Counted from the first letter of the stretch, positions 10,998-23,640 are shown. The stretch is 64,000 nucleotides of DNA from Porodaedalea pini (GCA_002794775.1 NBAY01000022.1:310001-374000), one strand, 5' to 3'. Notes: generated by a model from the sequence alone, not told the origin. Numbers and translations are program-made.

Positions 10998-13947
10998 TTC
11001 GTGAACTCTCGAGGAGTCCTGCTGTAAGTGAAAGCGCCACAGAATGAAAACGACGCAGGCCCTTATATACAAGCAGACGTAGCCGGCGGAGAAAGTGGAG
11101 AACCGACCTGGATAGAACGTTCAAGAGTGAATGGCAGAATCAATCTGGAAGCTGGAAAATAAGCACCGGATCGCCGGACCTTTTAAGAAGGACTGTGTTG
11201 AACTGTATACGAAGTGCATACGCACTGGCACTCGAGCTCGAAGTTGACGAAACAGATGGGACGATGCAAGCCACGCTCTACACACATGATCAACGCAGGT
11301 TGGCTCACGTCTGCTCAAGGTGAGAGCGCAGGGACGGAAACTTGGCGCATCACGCCCCAGTAGTGCTCCGAGTTTCCTCCCGTACGATCACATTCAAAGC
11401 CGCCGTTGGTAGAGTCAGGGCAGACGCAATTGCGGCGCGCTCACCCCGGACTTAGATGTCCGGCATTTGGCGAAGAGAAGCGATGACCCCTAGGGACCGT
11501 GATTGGCGGACTGCCCTAAGATCAGACTCAGGCTCCGAAGCTGCTTTATCAAAGTCTCATTCAATACTCACCCCTTCTTGACCACAGTGAGTTACGGAAG
11601 ACACCGGAGGGAAGTCAAACTATTAGCGGATAATTGCGAATAGCTATCCAGATGGCTCTTAATGGTGCGCGGAATTAACTCCATCGGCATGCGCTCCCGC
11701 GAAATCCGTTACGAAGTTAAGTCTGTGATATTACTTGAAATAAGGTAGTTTAGTATGCGTCTTATCTGATCAAATCCGATTATACCTTCCTAAACGATTT
11801 CGCAGGCCCTCTTGAGTAAATAAGCCGAACTAAATGAGAGCCAGCCAGCTGCGATCAGTTACAAGCTAGACAGTTACTTTGATTCATTAACGGAGCCATG
11901 TGCTCTTTCAAGAGAGATTTAAATCTAACCACTCTAGAAAGAGTATCTTAATTCCTAACGTTCTAATGATTTCAAACAAATGAGGGACATACCTTGAGGT
12001 CGCTTTGCGGTCCGAAATCCATAATTGCAAGTAGCTGGGTGAACCTTCCAGACGTTGACTCAACTGAGCCCGACCTGTCTTCCTACACGTATTTGATCTT
12101 CGAAGTCCTAGAAAGAGCCGCGACATTGCTGTAAATCGATGCGTCGACTCGCTAGGGTATACCGTTCCTTCTCCCGGAAGAGAAAGACTCTTCGGAACGG
12201 CGTGACGGATATGCGAAGACGACAGAGTTCTGGTTCTTATGCAGACGAAGGCACGATCTGAGTCAGTTCGTGGCTAGTTCGTGGTAGCGTCCACTGAAGG
12301 TAGGGTGAACAGGTAAAAAAGTGGGTGTGCTGCTGCAGCCAAGAAGACGAAGAGCCGCACTTCTAAGGTGACCCCCAAAACGAGTCTCTTAATGATTGTC
12401 GCTAAGTTCCATTGAGCAGGTATTCCCTGCTCGTTGGCGGATTAGCGGAACCAAATGAGTACTGAGATGTTTTATGATTGTATTGTATGATCGAGCGATA
12501 GCAGAAAGTTTGGAAAGCACACAATGCAGCTGCATCGGTTTTCTACATCCACAAAAGATGGTCATTTTTAACATGAAGCTTTAAGCTTTCAGGAAACCAA
12601 GCAATCTCACCACGTTGATCTTTATAGACATGAGGATGGCTGAAGGGTTCGTCGACAAATGGCCAGCACATTGGAAGAACAGCAGGCAAAGCCCGTCAGG
12701 ATTCGACTTCAATTGTAGCTCTCTACTTCTGTAAAATAAATTTAGCTTCTTGTGGCCATCTTACGATATTGAGCATAGGTCACCGTGCGCCTTTCGTGAG
12801 GTAGAGCTGCCTCACAGTTCTAGAGCGCATCCAGGAAGCCAGCGGGAGTGAGTCACTCTTGAGTCATTCTTCGGAACAACCCACCGAGCCAGCACACCAG
12901 CAATTCAACCATGCGAGCGCGATGTTAATCTCGGACTTATCGTAGTAAAAGAACATCGTCTTTGGGTTCTCATCTGTATTTTTGCTTCCCTTCTTCACTT
13001 CGTGGTTCAGCGCATCTAAAACCTTGACTGAATGAGCCGCACGACTGGGAGCTCGATGTCAGTAACATCGGATCTCGGTCAGGGAGAAGAACAATTTACT
13101 TGGGCCCAAAAGTAGGTGCTTCCTGGGCTCCACGATGGCACCCCGATAGCTTTCCTGGCGGCTTTCACACGCAAAATGAGCGCAGAGGCAGAAGTCGAGT
13201 AACCTAACTTGGTGAGACGTTCAAATCCAGATGTTAGAAGCTGTGGAACTTTTATGAGTACCCGAGAAGCCTAAGGCGTAAGGAGAACATGCAGGAAGAG
13301 CTGGAGTTAAGGCAGCCTCGCGCTATCTTGAGCTCAACTTGCACCGAGACTTGTTGTCGTGCTTCTCCTACGTCTAGATGGGCCATTGTCAGCAACAGCA
13401 GCGGAGGAGGAAAGATACAGCACAGTGCACTCGAGTAAGTTAAACACACCTTATGGCTATCCAACAAAGGGCACCTTCTTCAATCCTGTTAGTTCGAGAC
13501 TTCGCCGTGCTGGTACGAGGGATTGCCTATTCTTCATCGCCACATTTAGCTGCTCAGCAAGATCCTGTGCCGAAACCTTTTCAAAGTTGTGCAGACAGCC
13601 TGGACTGAACATGAATCTAGAACTCGACGATACGCCCCAGCATCGGCCTGAAGCTTGAAGATAGTATGTTCTCTAGTGATCAGCTCTTAATCGCACAAGG
13701 CGTTTGCTGCGAAGTAGTACTAGTACTAGTAGGAGACAAGTGGTGGCATGCCATATGCAAAGCCATTTTGTGTGACGAAAACAAATGGTTGACGCGTTAT
13801 GTAGCTCTATTTGTAGTTATTTACATCCGATCCTACCCGTGTTTTGTTCTTTTCACGCACTCTCCGGCAATTTGAAGATACGAGAGCAATTATAATATAA
13901 CCGTCAGGGTATAGTCTAGATAAGTCCATCATGATAACTACAGAGTG
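10998..13947. other. Long gene-free region upstream of the WOPR gene
   Basis: About 2.9 kb holds no supportable coding sequence. Small frames such as 13359-13658 lack motifs. Given its position it probably contains the WOPR gene promoter and the 3' UTR of the NIPA gene. A short ACTAGT tandem palindrome occurs near 13716-13731. I did not see the published Wor1-type TTAAAGTT site in this stretch by eye. Confidence 0.4.
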
Positions 13948-15614
13948 CTATGGCCCCCCGGCTCGCGGCGATAAACGTGGAGAGCCGCTATGACTTCTCG
14001 AGCCCTCTCTTCGAACATTCTCCAGGTGGCCATTTTGACCAGCCTTCTTTCCCGACGACCGTAGTTGAGTGTGTTCGTCTGCATCGCTCAAATCATCATC
14101 CATCTCCTCTTCCGGCTCCTCCCGCAAGCGGCGCAGACCTACTGTCTCGCGCCCCGATCCCTCGAGCTCGTCGTCTTCCTCGAAAGCATTGTAGAGCGTG
14201 GATGTCTGGTGACGATACAGACTACTACGACGGCCATGGCCAGAGGAATAGGGTGCACCATCAGCACGGAAGCCTCCTATACCACCCGGTCCGACCCCAT
14301 TCCACCCGTCCAGCGAGAGGCGGCCTGAGACGCTCATCCTCGGGTTCATCAGCCCATTCTCGAGGACAGAGTCATGTATGTGTGCAGGCGCAGGCGTTCG
14401 GCTCAAATTTAAAAGGTGTACACCAAGGAAAGTGATGACGAAGCCGCAAAGGAGGGAGACAGTCGTGACACCATCCGTCGTATTCAGGCCTTGGAAGAGA
14501 ATAAGGGAGGCGACAATTGTCGCAGTGGAGAAGCAGACATAGTACATTGGGTTTACGCTACAGACGTCTTGGTCAGCCTTCACGAATCAGCTGGAAATTG
14601 TATAACTCACACGTTGGTTGAGAAAATGTCAAGGGCCTTGTTAAAGTAGTTCATCTGCACCATAATACAAACCACAACAATGATAGCAAAAATGTATGTG
14701 CTGGGATGTGTGAACTGATTATTCCCGCCTAAGGTGAGCTTCAAGGCCACACCGAATCCCTTGATAGACATGATAGAGACCGAGCCGACGAGGGAGCAAA
14801 TGGAAACGTAGACCAGAGGATTTTTTCGTCCATATTTCGGCGCAACAGCGTATATCATGACGAGTGTAAAGACTAGGACAGTAAGAACGTACAACAGGAA
14901 TCCTATAAACAATTCTATTAAAAACCGTGAAACGGAGACTGGCTCAAACAAGAAACGCACCAGGTTGGACAGCATAATGCAATATTTCATCTACAGTTTG
15001 GACCTCCTTATCCGGCGGTGCGTGCAGCACAATAATAAGGGAACCGATAAGGCATAACGTGCATCCGACACGCCCGACATGTCCTAGTTCCTCTTTGAGA
15101 AGAAACGATGCCAGCACCGCTCTAACGGTTCGTTAGAGACGAGGAGCTGCGATTGCAAACGGGTGAGCTCACCCTATAAGAACACTAAGCGCTCCAAGGG
15201 GAGTAACCAATATAGGGGGAGCAAATAGGTACGCGGCAAAATTTGCGACTAAGAAAGCATTTATATCCTGGCATGCATTTGCATATTCTTGCCCGTACCT
15301 TCACCGATCACCACTTCAAAGTAGACAGGTAATTAGCCTCAGAAATATATATACATATCAGACCGAGACTTACGAGTCGATATTCCTGCCCACCATATTG
15401 GATTTTTCAAGTACGATAAGTTGTCGGACGCATTTGCGTATTCTGAGTTCCTGCTGGCATCGTTAAGTCCCTAGATGCACATACAAACGTGAGTAGAGTG
15501 GTCATCAAAACTTGTGAACAAGGCGCGGACCTTTTTTGTAATGATGAAGCTCGTTCCTATGGCTAGCGAGCTTGCGACTGCTAAGGCGAGTCCAATGTAC
15601 TTGTCCTCGACCAT
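13948..15614 (-). CDS. NIPA-type magnesium transporter
   Basis: Seven exons on the minus strand are 15614-15531, 15470-15374, 15313-15299, 15248-15173, 15121-14961, 14902-14611 and 14557-13948, giving 444 residues. NIPA proteins are multi-span Mg2+ transporters of plasma or endosomal membranes. Diagnostic stretches are YIGLALAVASSLAIGTSFII near the start, NPIWWAG, VANFAAYLFAPPILVTPLGA, AVLASFLLKEELG, SIKGFGVALKLT and FSTATIVASLILFQG. About nine hydrophobic segments fill residues 6-300. The last 130 residues are an acidic, Ser/Arg-rich tail. Exon 3 is a 15-nt microexon (residues LVIGE), required to restore the conserved frame. The whole coding sequence is free of frameshifts. Confidence 0.93.
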
Positions 15615-16369
15615 CGTCGACAGCAGTCCAGGTAGTAATCAAAGACGTGCACAGCAAGGTCGGGCAGCACTGAGCTCGACAGCCAACTCGTGTGCACTAA
15701 GGCCCATCGTATATGGTGCTCGCTACCCACGCCTCCGATTCTTAGCAAAAGTTATTGAACTTATTCAAGTTGTGCGCCTGTTATACTCCTTGATTTCTTA
15801 CCTACATTGTTTCAAGAAAATGCCGAAGCAAACGCGGGCTTTTCTCACTTGGTTGCTTTTATTCAAGGAATGGAGACCACCCGTCTCATTGACAGACTCG
15901 GCGACGTGTGCCCATGCCTGCCTTCTTCTGTTTCTACGCCCCCAAAACAGGATGGAGTGAATCCTTTCCGACCTTACTAATGTGTTTCCTAAATAGCAGG
16001 AAATTGAAGATAGGCCAGAAACATAAGAATCAAACTTCCGTGACTCTGAATACAAGGGGTTTCTAAACTCGATATGGCTACCTGAAGCAACGGGCTGTTC
16101 ATCGCGAGTTTCCAACCTCTCCGATCACTTCTTTCTCCCAAGTGAGTTGAAGTCCTTCCCGCCTATAACAAAATATAACGGCACACTCGGTCACGGGCCA
16201 TAGCACGCTAACGACAACGCAGCTGCATCAGGAACCGTGCGATAAAGGGTAAGCACGGGGCACTAAATTAGACGCTCGTCGTTGGTTCAAAAGGCCGGCT
16301 AAGAAGCCAACGAGGTAAAGGCGTGGTCTCCTTCAACTCAGCTTTAACCCTCACAGCGTTTTTCTCTCA
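15615..16369. other. Intergenic region between divergent NIPA and helicase genes
   Basis: This presumably holds the promoters of both divergent genes. A frame at 15514-15960 is antisense to NIPA exon 1 and lacks motifs. Nothing else is recognisable. Confidence 0.4.
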
Positions 16370-19300
16370 ATGAGCAAGATATGTCCCGCCGTTCTCCGCG
16401 AGAGTATTTGCAATCAACGGGGCTGCTCTCTCGTTCATACCGTTTACCGATGTCGGGTTTGTCGAGCACCATTCGCTTCGCAAACTGCATGCAATCAACA
16501 CGAATCATCTGCCACACATCGTTCGAACAGTGTGTACAGATGCACTCTTTGTTCTGTACTCAGTACAAGCCGTGTGGACTACGAAAGTCACGTCCGTGGC
16601 CGAAAACACAAGAGCAAGCTGACTACCTCGAAGCTGCAAACTCATGTCAGTCCAGTTGAGCTGAATGTTCCTCCTAGCACAGACCTTGCGATGCCTGCAA
16701 TACCTTCGTTCCTGAGAAGATATGGGCTCAACATGTCAAGGGAAAACGTCATCGCTCCCATCTGACAGGCCAGGTATTAACAAAGGCGATGGAAGAGACG
16801 GAGAACGATAAGTACGGTATACAGATCGATGACTGCGGCGTAAACTTCGGAATTGTCGATGGTACCTCAGGAACGGTCACCGTTTCGAAACAAATCAAGG
16901 TCGTCAACAATGGTTCTTTGATGGTCATACTCACGGAGGCAAAGCTATCTTCTAATATTCGAAGCAATGTGTATGTTTCTTCTCTTGCTCCTTCTCGTGC
17001 TTCTGCATCGCTTAGTGACTTGCTATTGTAGATTCCATATCAACGATGCTGCGCGCCATCGCCAACTCAATCGTAGATCCAGCACAATTGTCACAGTCAA
17101 GCTGTCTGCCTCGAAGAGTGATCGAGGGATGTTCGAGAATAGGATCGAGCTGTATTTTGAAGTTCCTTCTCAACGTCGGCGCTTCACGATAACGCGTTCG
17201 ATCACGGCAAGAGTTGGATCGAAAGCCGAATACGAGGCACTGAAGGGTGAAAAACCTTACGTCCAGCGCCAGCGGCACGCGGATGCAGAATTAAGCGTTT
17301 TTTGGTGGCATTCGTCCGCAAGGTCTTGCGCAAATCACTTGGGTGAGAATATTGAAGATTATGATGAGCCGAGAGTCTTGGCTCGGTCGCTTTCAGAGAG
17401 GATCTGAAGACATTTGAAAGGTGAACGCGATTCGCTCTTCTTCTATGCCTGGAACCTTTGGAGGGCGACATACATCAACCACATGCAGACAATGCTTTGG
17501 CTTGAAGAAGAAGAGGCAAGGTGAGTATGCTTCGTGAGTCGTGAAGACTACTTACTGATTACATGTTTCTTGAGGCAAGAGCTGTCGGAATACAATATGC
17601 AATATGCTGAACTCGTTCCCACTGGCACATTTTTCGAGTACGTCTCTTGTGTTTTCTTTTAAACGACATATTAACTAGTATCCCTAGACTAAAAATTAAT
17701 GGCCTGGCTGAGAAACGCCCTAGTGTTATCGTTGGCGACTGTATCCTTGCAGTAAGCCTCTGGCTTCATCTGATTTCCCTTCGCAGGGTTTGTCTATGTT
17801 GTCAAGGACAAATCTGTGCTCCTTCGCTTCAACAAGAAATTCAAAGTGGTAAACGGTCGAAAATATGATATACATTTCGATCTCAATCGTCTAGTTTTCC
17901 GTCGAATGCACCAAGCTGTTACGTGTCGACACCTTGCACTCGAATCACTTTCCCAGACCTTGCACAGGAATTGAAAGCGGTCTCAAGCACCTCAGTGAGA
18001 GCCGTTGAGCCATTCGACGCTAAGATTGCAAACAATGAGCCCAGCATCGGGCAGTTGCTTCGATACTTCGCATGCCTGCAGGAAGTGTCCCGTTTATCGT
18101 CTTTGGGCCGTACGTATCCAGCTCTTTCTGCGCCATAATCCAAGCTGATCTCCTGTCAAGGCCTGGAACAGGCAAGACCGTCACCGTAGTTGAAGCAATC
18201 CGTCAGATCGTCGTTACGAAACGAATGCGCGTGTCTTAGCGTGCGCACCGAGCAACTCCGCCGCAGACATAATTGCCGAACGCCTTTCGGCTCTTGGTGA
18301 TAAAGCTCTCATTCGCTTGATCGCTCCGTCCCGTTCACAAGCAGCTATCTCCAAGGGTGTCCTTAAATTCACCCGCATCAACGAGCATGGCGTTTTCATA
18401 TGTCCGCCTCGCAAGGAACTCGAGACATTCCGCGTTATCGTAAGCACTTGCTGCAATGCTTCAGTGCCTTATGGAATAGGCTTCGAACCTGGCCACTTCT
18501 CGCATATCTTCATCGATGAAGCCGCACAAGCGACAGAACCGAAGTCATGATTCCGATCCGAACTATGCTCGGACCCAAAACGAACGTCATCTTGTCAGGC
18601 GACATTAAGCAACTCGGTCCTATCGTGCGTTCCCCAGTGGCACGCGAGCTCGGTTTCAAGGTAAGTTTCCTCGAACGGATGATGGACACTCCGTTATACG
18701 ATGAAGATAAAGCTAAAGGCAAATCGTAAGTTGTTTCTGCTCTCACTCGAACCTATTCCTACTACAATGCGTTAACGCTGCTAGATCAGGATGGTCAAAC
18801 TTACAAAGAATTATCGATCTCATCCTGCCATTCTTAATTTCCCAAATGCACAGTTTTATAAGAATGAGCTGCAGGCATGTGGTGACCGCGACGTAACGCA
18901 CTGGATCAGCGGGAGATGGGGCGGGCTCATCAAAAGGGACTATCCGGTCATTTTCCATGGTGTTTGCGGACAAGATGAGCGTGAAGACCCTTCGCCTTCT
19001 TATTTCAACATCGACGAAGCCTCAATTGTCAGGGACTACGTTAAGAATCTTCTGGAGGATAGGGGTCTGCACCTGAGTACGTGTCAAGCCTCGTGAATAA
19101 ATCTTGCCAACTAGTAACATCTACTTCCTTCTTTTAGACCCGGAGGATATAGGCGTCATTACACCGTATCGGGCGCAAGTTCTCAAGGTTCGAAGATTGT
19201 TGAGTACATTTGCGAAAGAGACCAGAGTTGGAAGTGTGGAGGAATACCAAGGACAAGTGCGCCCTTTCCTCTTTCTGTCTGTACGACGCAGGATATCGTT

Positions 19301-19768
19301 GACGATGTTTCTAGGAGAAACGTGTGATTATCATCTCTACTGTTCGCTCTTCGCCGGACAAGATCACCTTCGACTTACGCCATACACTTGGGTTTGTCGC
19401 CAACCCGAGACGATTCAACGGTATGAACTACTTGTTATCACATTGCGCCAGCCAACACTCACGTTTCTTCATCAGTTGCCGTTACTCGGGCTCAAGCACT
19501 CCTTATCGTCGTTGGTGACCCGTACGTTCTGTCGCTCGACCCTCTGTGGAAGGAGTTCATCAACTACGTACACCTCGGGGGAGGGTACACCGGCGAAAGG
19601 ATCGATTGGAACCCTGCAGAGCCAGTGGACCGCACCGTCAGACTTGACGAAGCGAGGCGCGCACAAAGCTTATCCGAGCTAGAAGAGTTGATCAGGCGAG
19701 CCAGTGACATGGATTTAGGAGATGACGACGAATTTGAAGATGCTGGGGCGTTTCGCGAGGAGGAGTGA
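16370..19768 (+). pseudogene. SDE3/MOV10-like RNA helicase, frameshifted
   Basis: The gene would encode a superfamily 1 helicase of the SDE3/MOV10 (Armitage) type, which acts in RNA silencing and control of mobile RNAs. The N-terminus has U1-type zinc fingers (CRVCRAPFASQTACNQHES; CTLCSVLSTSRVDYESH; a third, CDACNTFVPEKIWAQHVKGK, in another frame). The helicase motifs are present: VPFIVFGPPGTGKT split by an intron near 18110-18161, ACAPSNSAAD, FIDEAAQATEP, GDIKQLGPIVRSP, KNYRSHPAI, EEYQGQEKRVIIISTVRS and NVAVTRAQALLIVVGDP. At about 16.68, 17.30, 17.40, 17.92, 18.04, 18.22 and 18.54 kb the frame must change where no intron fits. The last four each look like one missing base. The C-terminal 330 codons are clean. 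Sequencing error is the alternative, but neighbouring genes need no such corrections. Confidence 0.8.
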
Positions 19769-19971
19769 AAGAACTTGAATATTGTACTACATTTTTTTAC
19801 TATATGAAAATATTGGACCTTGTTCTTCCGTGAAAGAAGGTGTTACTGTGCCCCTCTTAGTGGCATGCAACACACTAAGGATCTACTGCTTAGAGGCGGT
19901 CGTTTTGATTTTATTTACTGCAAAAACGATGAGAAAGTAAAAAGAAATCGAAATAGATTTTATAAGAATAA

Positions 19972-20044
19972 TGATTCGGGCCGGGATCGAACCGGCGATC
20001 GTCTGTGTGTAAGACAGACGTCATAACCACTAGACCACCGAACC
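19972..20044 (-). tRNA. tRNA-Val, anticodon UAC
   Basis: The minus strand folds into a full 73-nt cloverleaf without intron. The acceptor stem is GGTTCGG with CCGAATC and discriminator A. The anticodon stem TCTGT/ACAGA encloses the loop CTTACAC, giving anticodon TAC. The T arm is GCCGG-TTCGATC-CCGGC. A-box and B-box sequences are intact. Confidence 0.95.
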
Positions 20045-20289
20045 TATAAGGCCAGTTGTGGCTACTGCTAAAATATGTATATTTGTAATTGCAAGTACCT
20101 TTTTGGATGTAGCAAGCACGTGGCTTTCAAGGATCGACGACTTGATTGTGCTTGCGGCGCTTTGCTAAGGTTCGCATGTTTCTCTACTCTTTTCGTACTC
20201 CTCAGAAACCCTGTCGCTTTCTATCGTCGATTGTGCGCGAAAGGCTAAAAGCACCCAACTTATTTCTACGAGCCAGATCGCTTTCATCT

Positions 20290-23200
20290 ATGACTGCTTT
20301 CGGGACTCAGACGGTCGACACAACTCAAGGACTGACTGCGCTCAGGCGAATCTTAGCTAACGAGACGCCAGCCATCGACGCTTTCGTAATCCCGAGCGAA
20401 GATGACCGTACGTTGTCGGGACCTAGCGGAAAGGAGCAATTTACGAACTCTGGTGTCTTATAGATTTCAGTGAATTCCCCTCTCGGAGCGATGAACGTAG
20501 AGCTTTCATATCCGGATTCGATGGTTCAGCTGGTGACATATCCCCAAAATCGCTCCTTGATTATGATTGAGATAATGTCCTGAAAGGTTGTGCGGTTGTG
20601 ACTGATACGAACGCATACCTCTTCACGGATGGACGGTATTTCCTGCAAGCCTCACAACAATTAGACAAGTAAGACGAAGGTTCTACATCATATACCGATT
20701 TATCGTGATCATTTTACTGCAGAAACTGGACTTTGATGAAGACAGGCCTACCAGGTCGGAGCTATTATCTTCCTGGCTCTATTTCTGACTTAGCCAATGA
20801 TAGACGTGCCTACCTGGCAGGAATTTATCTCCGATGTGAGTATAGTAGCTGCATTCTGGGCAGTTACATGACGATAGGCCAGGCACAAACACGTTACACC
20901 ACAGAACAGCATATGCCTATATGTGTTTGTCCTACTATAAATAGTCGTTTCCCTCACGCAGTCGATAAAATTGGTATTGGTTGCACCAGGGCACTCTACA
21001 CCGCCTTTCCGATGTCGTCCTTCTTTCTTCTGGTAGAAACCCTTTCCGGGTACGGTAGTGCAAGCAATCTGTTCTTTGACAGGACATGTGCCTGGCCTAT
21101 TGTCTATGGCTAAATTTTGCTGCAGAATCGCTCATACATGATATCCAACAGAAGCTGGACAAAGGAAGGAAAATCGGAATTGACCCGAGCCTCATTGCAG
21201 CTGGTTGGTGCCAAGCATAGACATCTTACTACAAGTGACTTTATCTCATAACCATTTAGCCGATGCTCAGTCTCTGAAGGCCTCACTCGAGCAGAGAGAC
21301 TCTGAGCTCGTCCCGCTTGACAAAAACCCTGTAGATGAAGTATGGGCCTCCGATAGACCTCCTCGAATCAAGAACAAAGTTTTTCCACTCGAAATCAAGT
21401 ACTCGGGTAAGTTATCTAGGTATGATTTATGCGCCGCTCTGACCATCCAAAAACACAACCAGGTCAGTCATCGGATGATAAAATCGCATCTTTCAGAGAA
21501 AAGCTACAAAAGAAAAGGATGGCTGGAATGGTCGTAAACATGCTTGACGAGGTCGCCTGGCTTTTCAACCTTCGGGGTTCAGACATCGATTTCAACCCGG
21601 GTAAGGAGGAATAAAAGACTAAACGCGGACACGGTCCTCTCACATCCTACTCCGTAGTGTTTCTTGCATATGCGGTCCTTACTCTCGACAAAGCTGTGCT
21701 CTTTGTCGACAGCGAGCAGGTTGACGACGACCTCCGAGCGCATCTCGGCGCCAGTGTCGAGATACAGCCATACAACTCGATCTTTGACTACTTGAAGGAG
21801 CTTAGCAGGACCTTGGGCTTGAATTCAGAAAAGGTCAATTGAGGTTTAGGTCTTCCTGCTAAATAATACTGACTCGCTGTTTTCCGAAGCGATTCTTACT
21901 TGGACACAACGCAAGCCTTGCAATCGCGAACGCCATCGGATACGTATGTGCATTCCTCAATATGTCGGACTTCATTCTTACGAATTATCGGGCTAGGACA
22001 ACGCTCTCATCGCTCCCTCGCTCGTGGCAGGTGCCAAAGCCATTAAGAACGAGACGGAGCTCACGGGCTTCCGCGAGTGTCACATTCGCGACGGAGCTGC
22101 ACTGGCACGTTATTTTTCATGGATGGAAGTGCAGCTTAACGGCGGCGCGGAGCTCTCGGAGAGTGAGATGGCAGACAAGCTTGAGGAATACCGTTCGTAA
22201 GTCAATTATACCCACGGTTATCATGCTTCACTAGTTAATCTGCTTGGCAGGGAGCTTGCCCACTTCAAGGGCCTGTCGTTCCCTTCTGTGAGCGCTGCAG
22301 GGCCGAATGCCGGTCGGTAACGCAGACGTCTGTGATCAGCACGCACTGACTTTTTCATTTCAGCTGTTATCCACTATTTACCAGAGCGATCATCTTGTGC
22401 GATAGTTCGGAAAGATCAAGTCAGTCGTTTACCCCTTAGACATAGCAAATCGGCTCACGAGGTAACACAGATCTATCTATGCGATTCCGGAGGTAAATTC
22501 ATTCTCTGGCCGTCAATCTCAGCGCTTCTTGACATTACATGATAGCCCAGTTCATCGATGGCACTACGGACGTAACGAGAACATGGGTACGGCTTCTTTA
22601 TCATGGGTCGCATTCGACCTTTCTAATGAGATATAAAAAGCACTTCGGAACTCCGACGGACGAAGAGAAGCGCGCGAACACTCGCGTCCTACAGGGCCAT
22701 ATCGCGATTGACACACTGGTCTTTCCGAACGGCACTACAGGTGAGCGCATACATATTAGGAAGAAGACGACCTAGAATATTTATACCGACAGGATACGTG
22801 ATGTGCGTTTAAATCAGACATGAATAATCTGGTTACTGAATTAACACAGCGATGCAATGGCACGGAGACCTTTGTGGCAGGACGGTCTTGGTGAGTAGTC
22901 CTTTCTCTCCAAACTTACCTGGAACTCGAGCTCCATGACCCCCACTCACTCTCGCATTATCAGACTTCAGGTGTGTAACGCCATTGCTTAAGAAATGAAA
23001 CGGTATCTTATTTGCTTTGTCATAAGACATGGCACTGGACATGGCGTAGGGCATTTCCTGAACGTACATGAAGGCCCGCACGGAATCGGCATGCGCATTT
23101 GTTCGTCCTTTCCTGCGAGGCATCCTGAATTACTTGACTGACTCCACATTGAAGCATACAATAATACACCGCTGAAGGCTGGTATGACGGTCACCAATGG

Positions 23201-23640
23201 TTTGTCCTCTGTCTCTGCAGTTTAATGAAGCTATCCTGATTTGATGTTTGATGTTGTCTCGGAATGGCGGCACAGAGCCTGGATATTACAAGGACGGCCA
23301 CTTCGGCATCCGCATTGAGAACGTGCTCATCGTGCGCGAGGCGCAGACACCAAACAACTTTGGCGATAAGGGTTACCTCTGCTTCGAGGCCCTCACGATG
23401 GTGTGTACCGTCTTCGCTTCCTTCTTGAGCAGCGACTTAATCCTGCCTTTGGTTCCCCTCTCGGATCTTATCTCGTAGTGTCCTATTCAGACGAAGCTCG
23501 TCGCGCAAGAGCTGCTTACCCCTGCGGAGCGTACGTGGCTGAATGCATACCACGAGCAGGTGTATAGGAAGGTCAGCCCGTTGCTCACGAATGACGCTCG
23601 TGCATTGGCATGGCTCGAGCGCGAGTGCGCCGCGATCTGA
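20290..23640 (+). CDS. Xaa-Pro aminopeptidase (aminopeptidase P, peptidase M24B)
   Basis: This gene has many exons and about 610 residues. It removes N-terminal residues ahead of proline and is a two-metal hydrolase. Conserved N-domain stretches include [43 protein letters not shown] and [14 protein letters not shown]. The C-terminal pita-bread domain keeps the metal ligands: [11 protein letters not shown] (two Asp), [17 protein letters not shown] (His), NEPGYY (Glu) and YLCFEALT (Glu). Very short exons are needed: 22793-22802 (10 nt) and 22964-22970 (7 nt), with GT-AG introns on both sides. The intron 20836-21151 is 316 nt and carries a MITE-like insertion. An in-frame ATG at 20176 could add an Arg-rich 38-residue leader, possibly mitochondrial. 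The reading frame is intact throughout. Confidence 0.92.
20867..21109. mobile_element. MITE-like element inside an aminopeptidase P intron
   Basis: The ends are inverted: the left end CATGACGATAGGCCAGGCAC and the complement of the right end CATAGACAATAGGCCAGGCA share ATAGGCCAGGCACA exactly. A second matching block AGAACAG follows further in. It is about 243 bp, with no coding capacity, wholly inside an intron that would be about 73 nt without it. A clear target-site duplication is not visible. Confidence 0.6.

Noticed and set aside
14065..14435. Plus-strand frames opposite the NIPA transporter
   Set aside because: They are antisense shadows of the conserved minus-strand exon.
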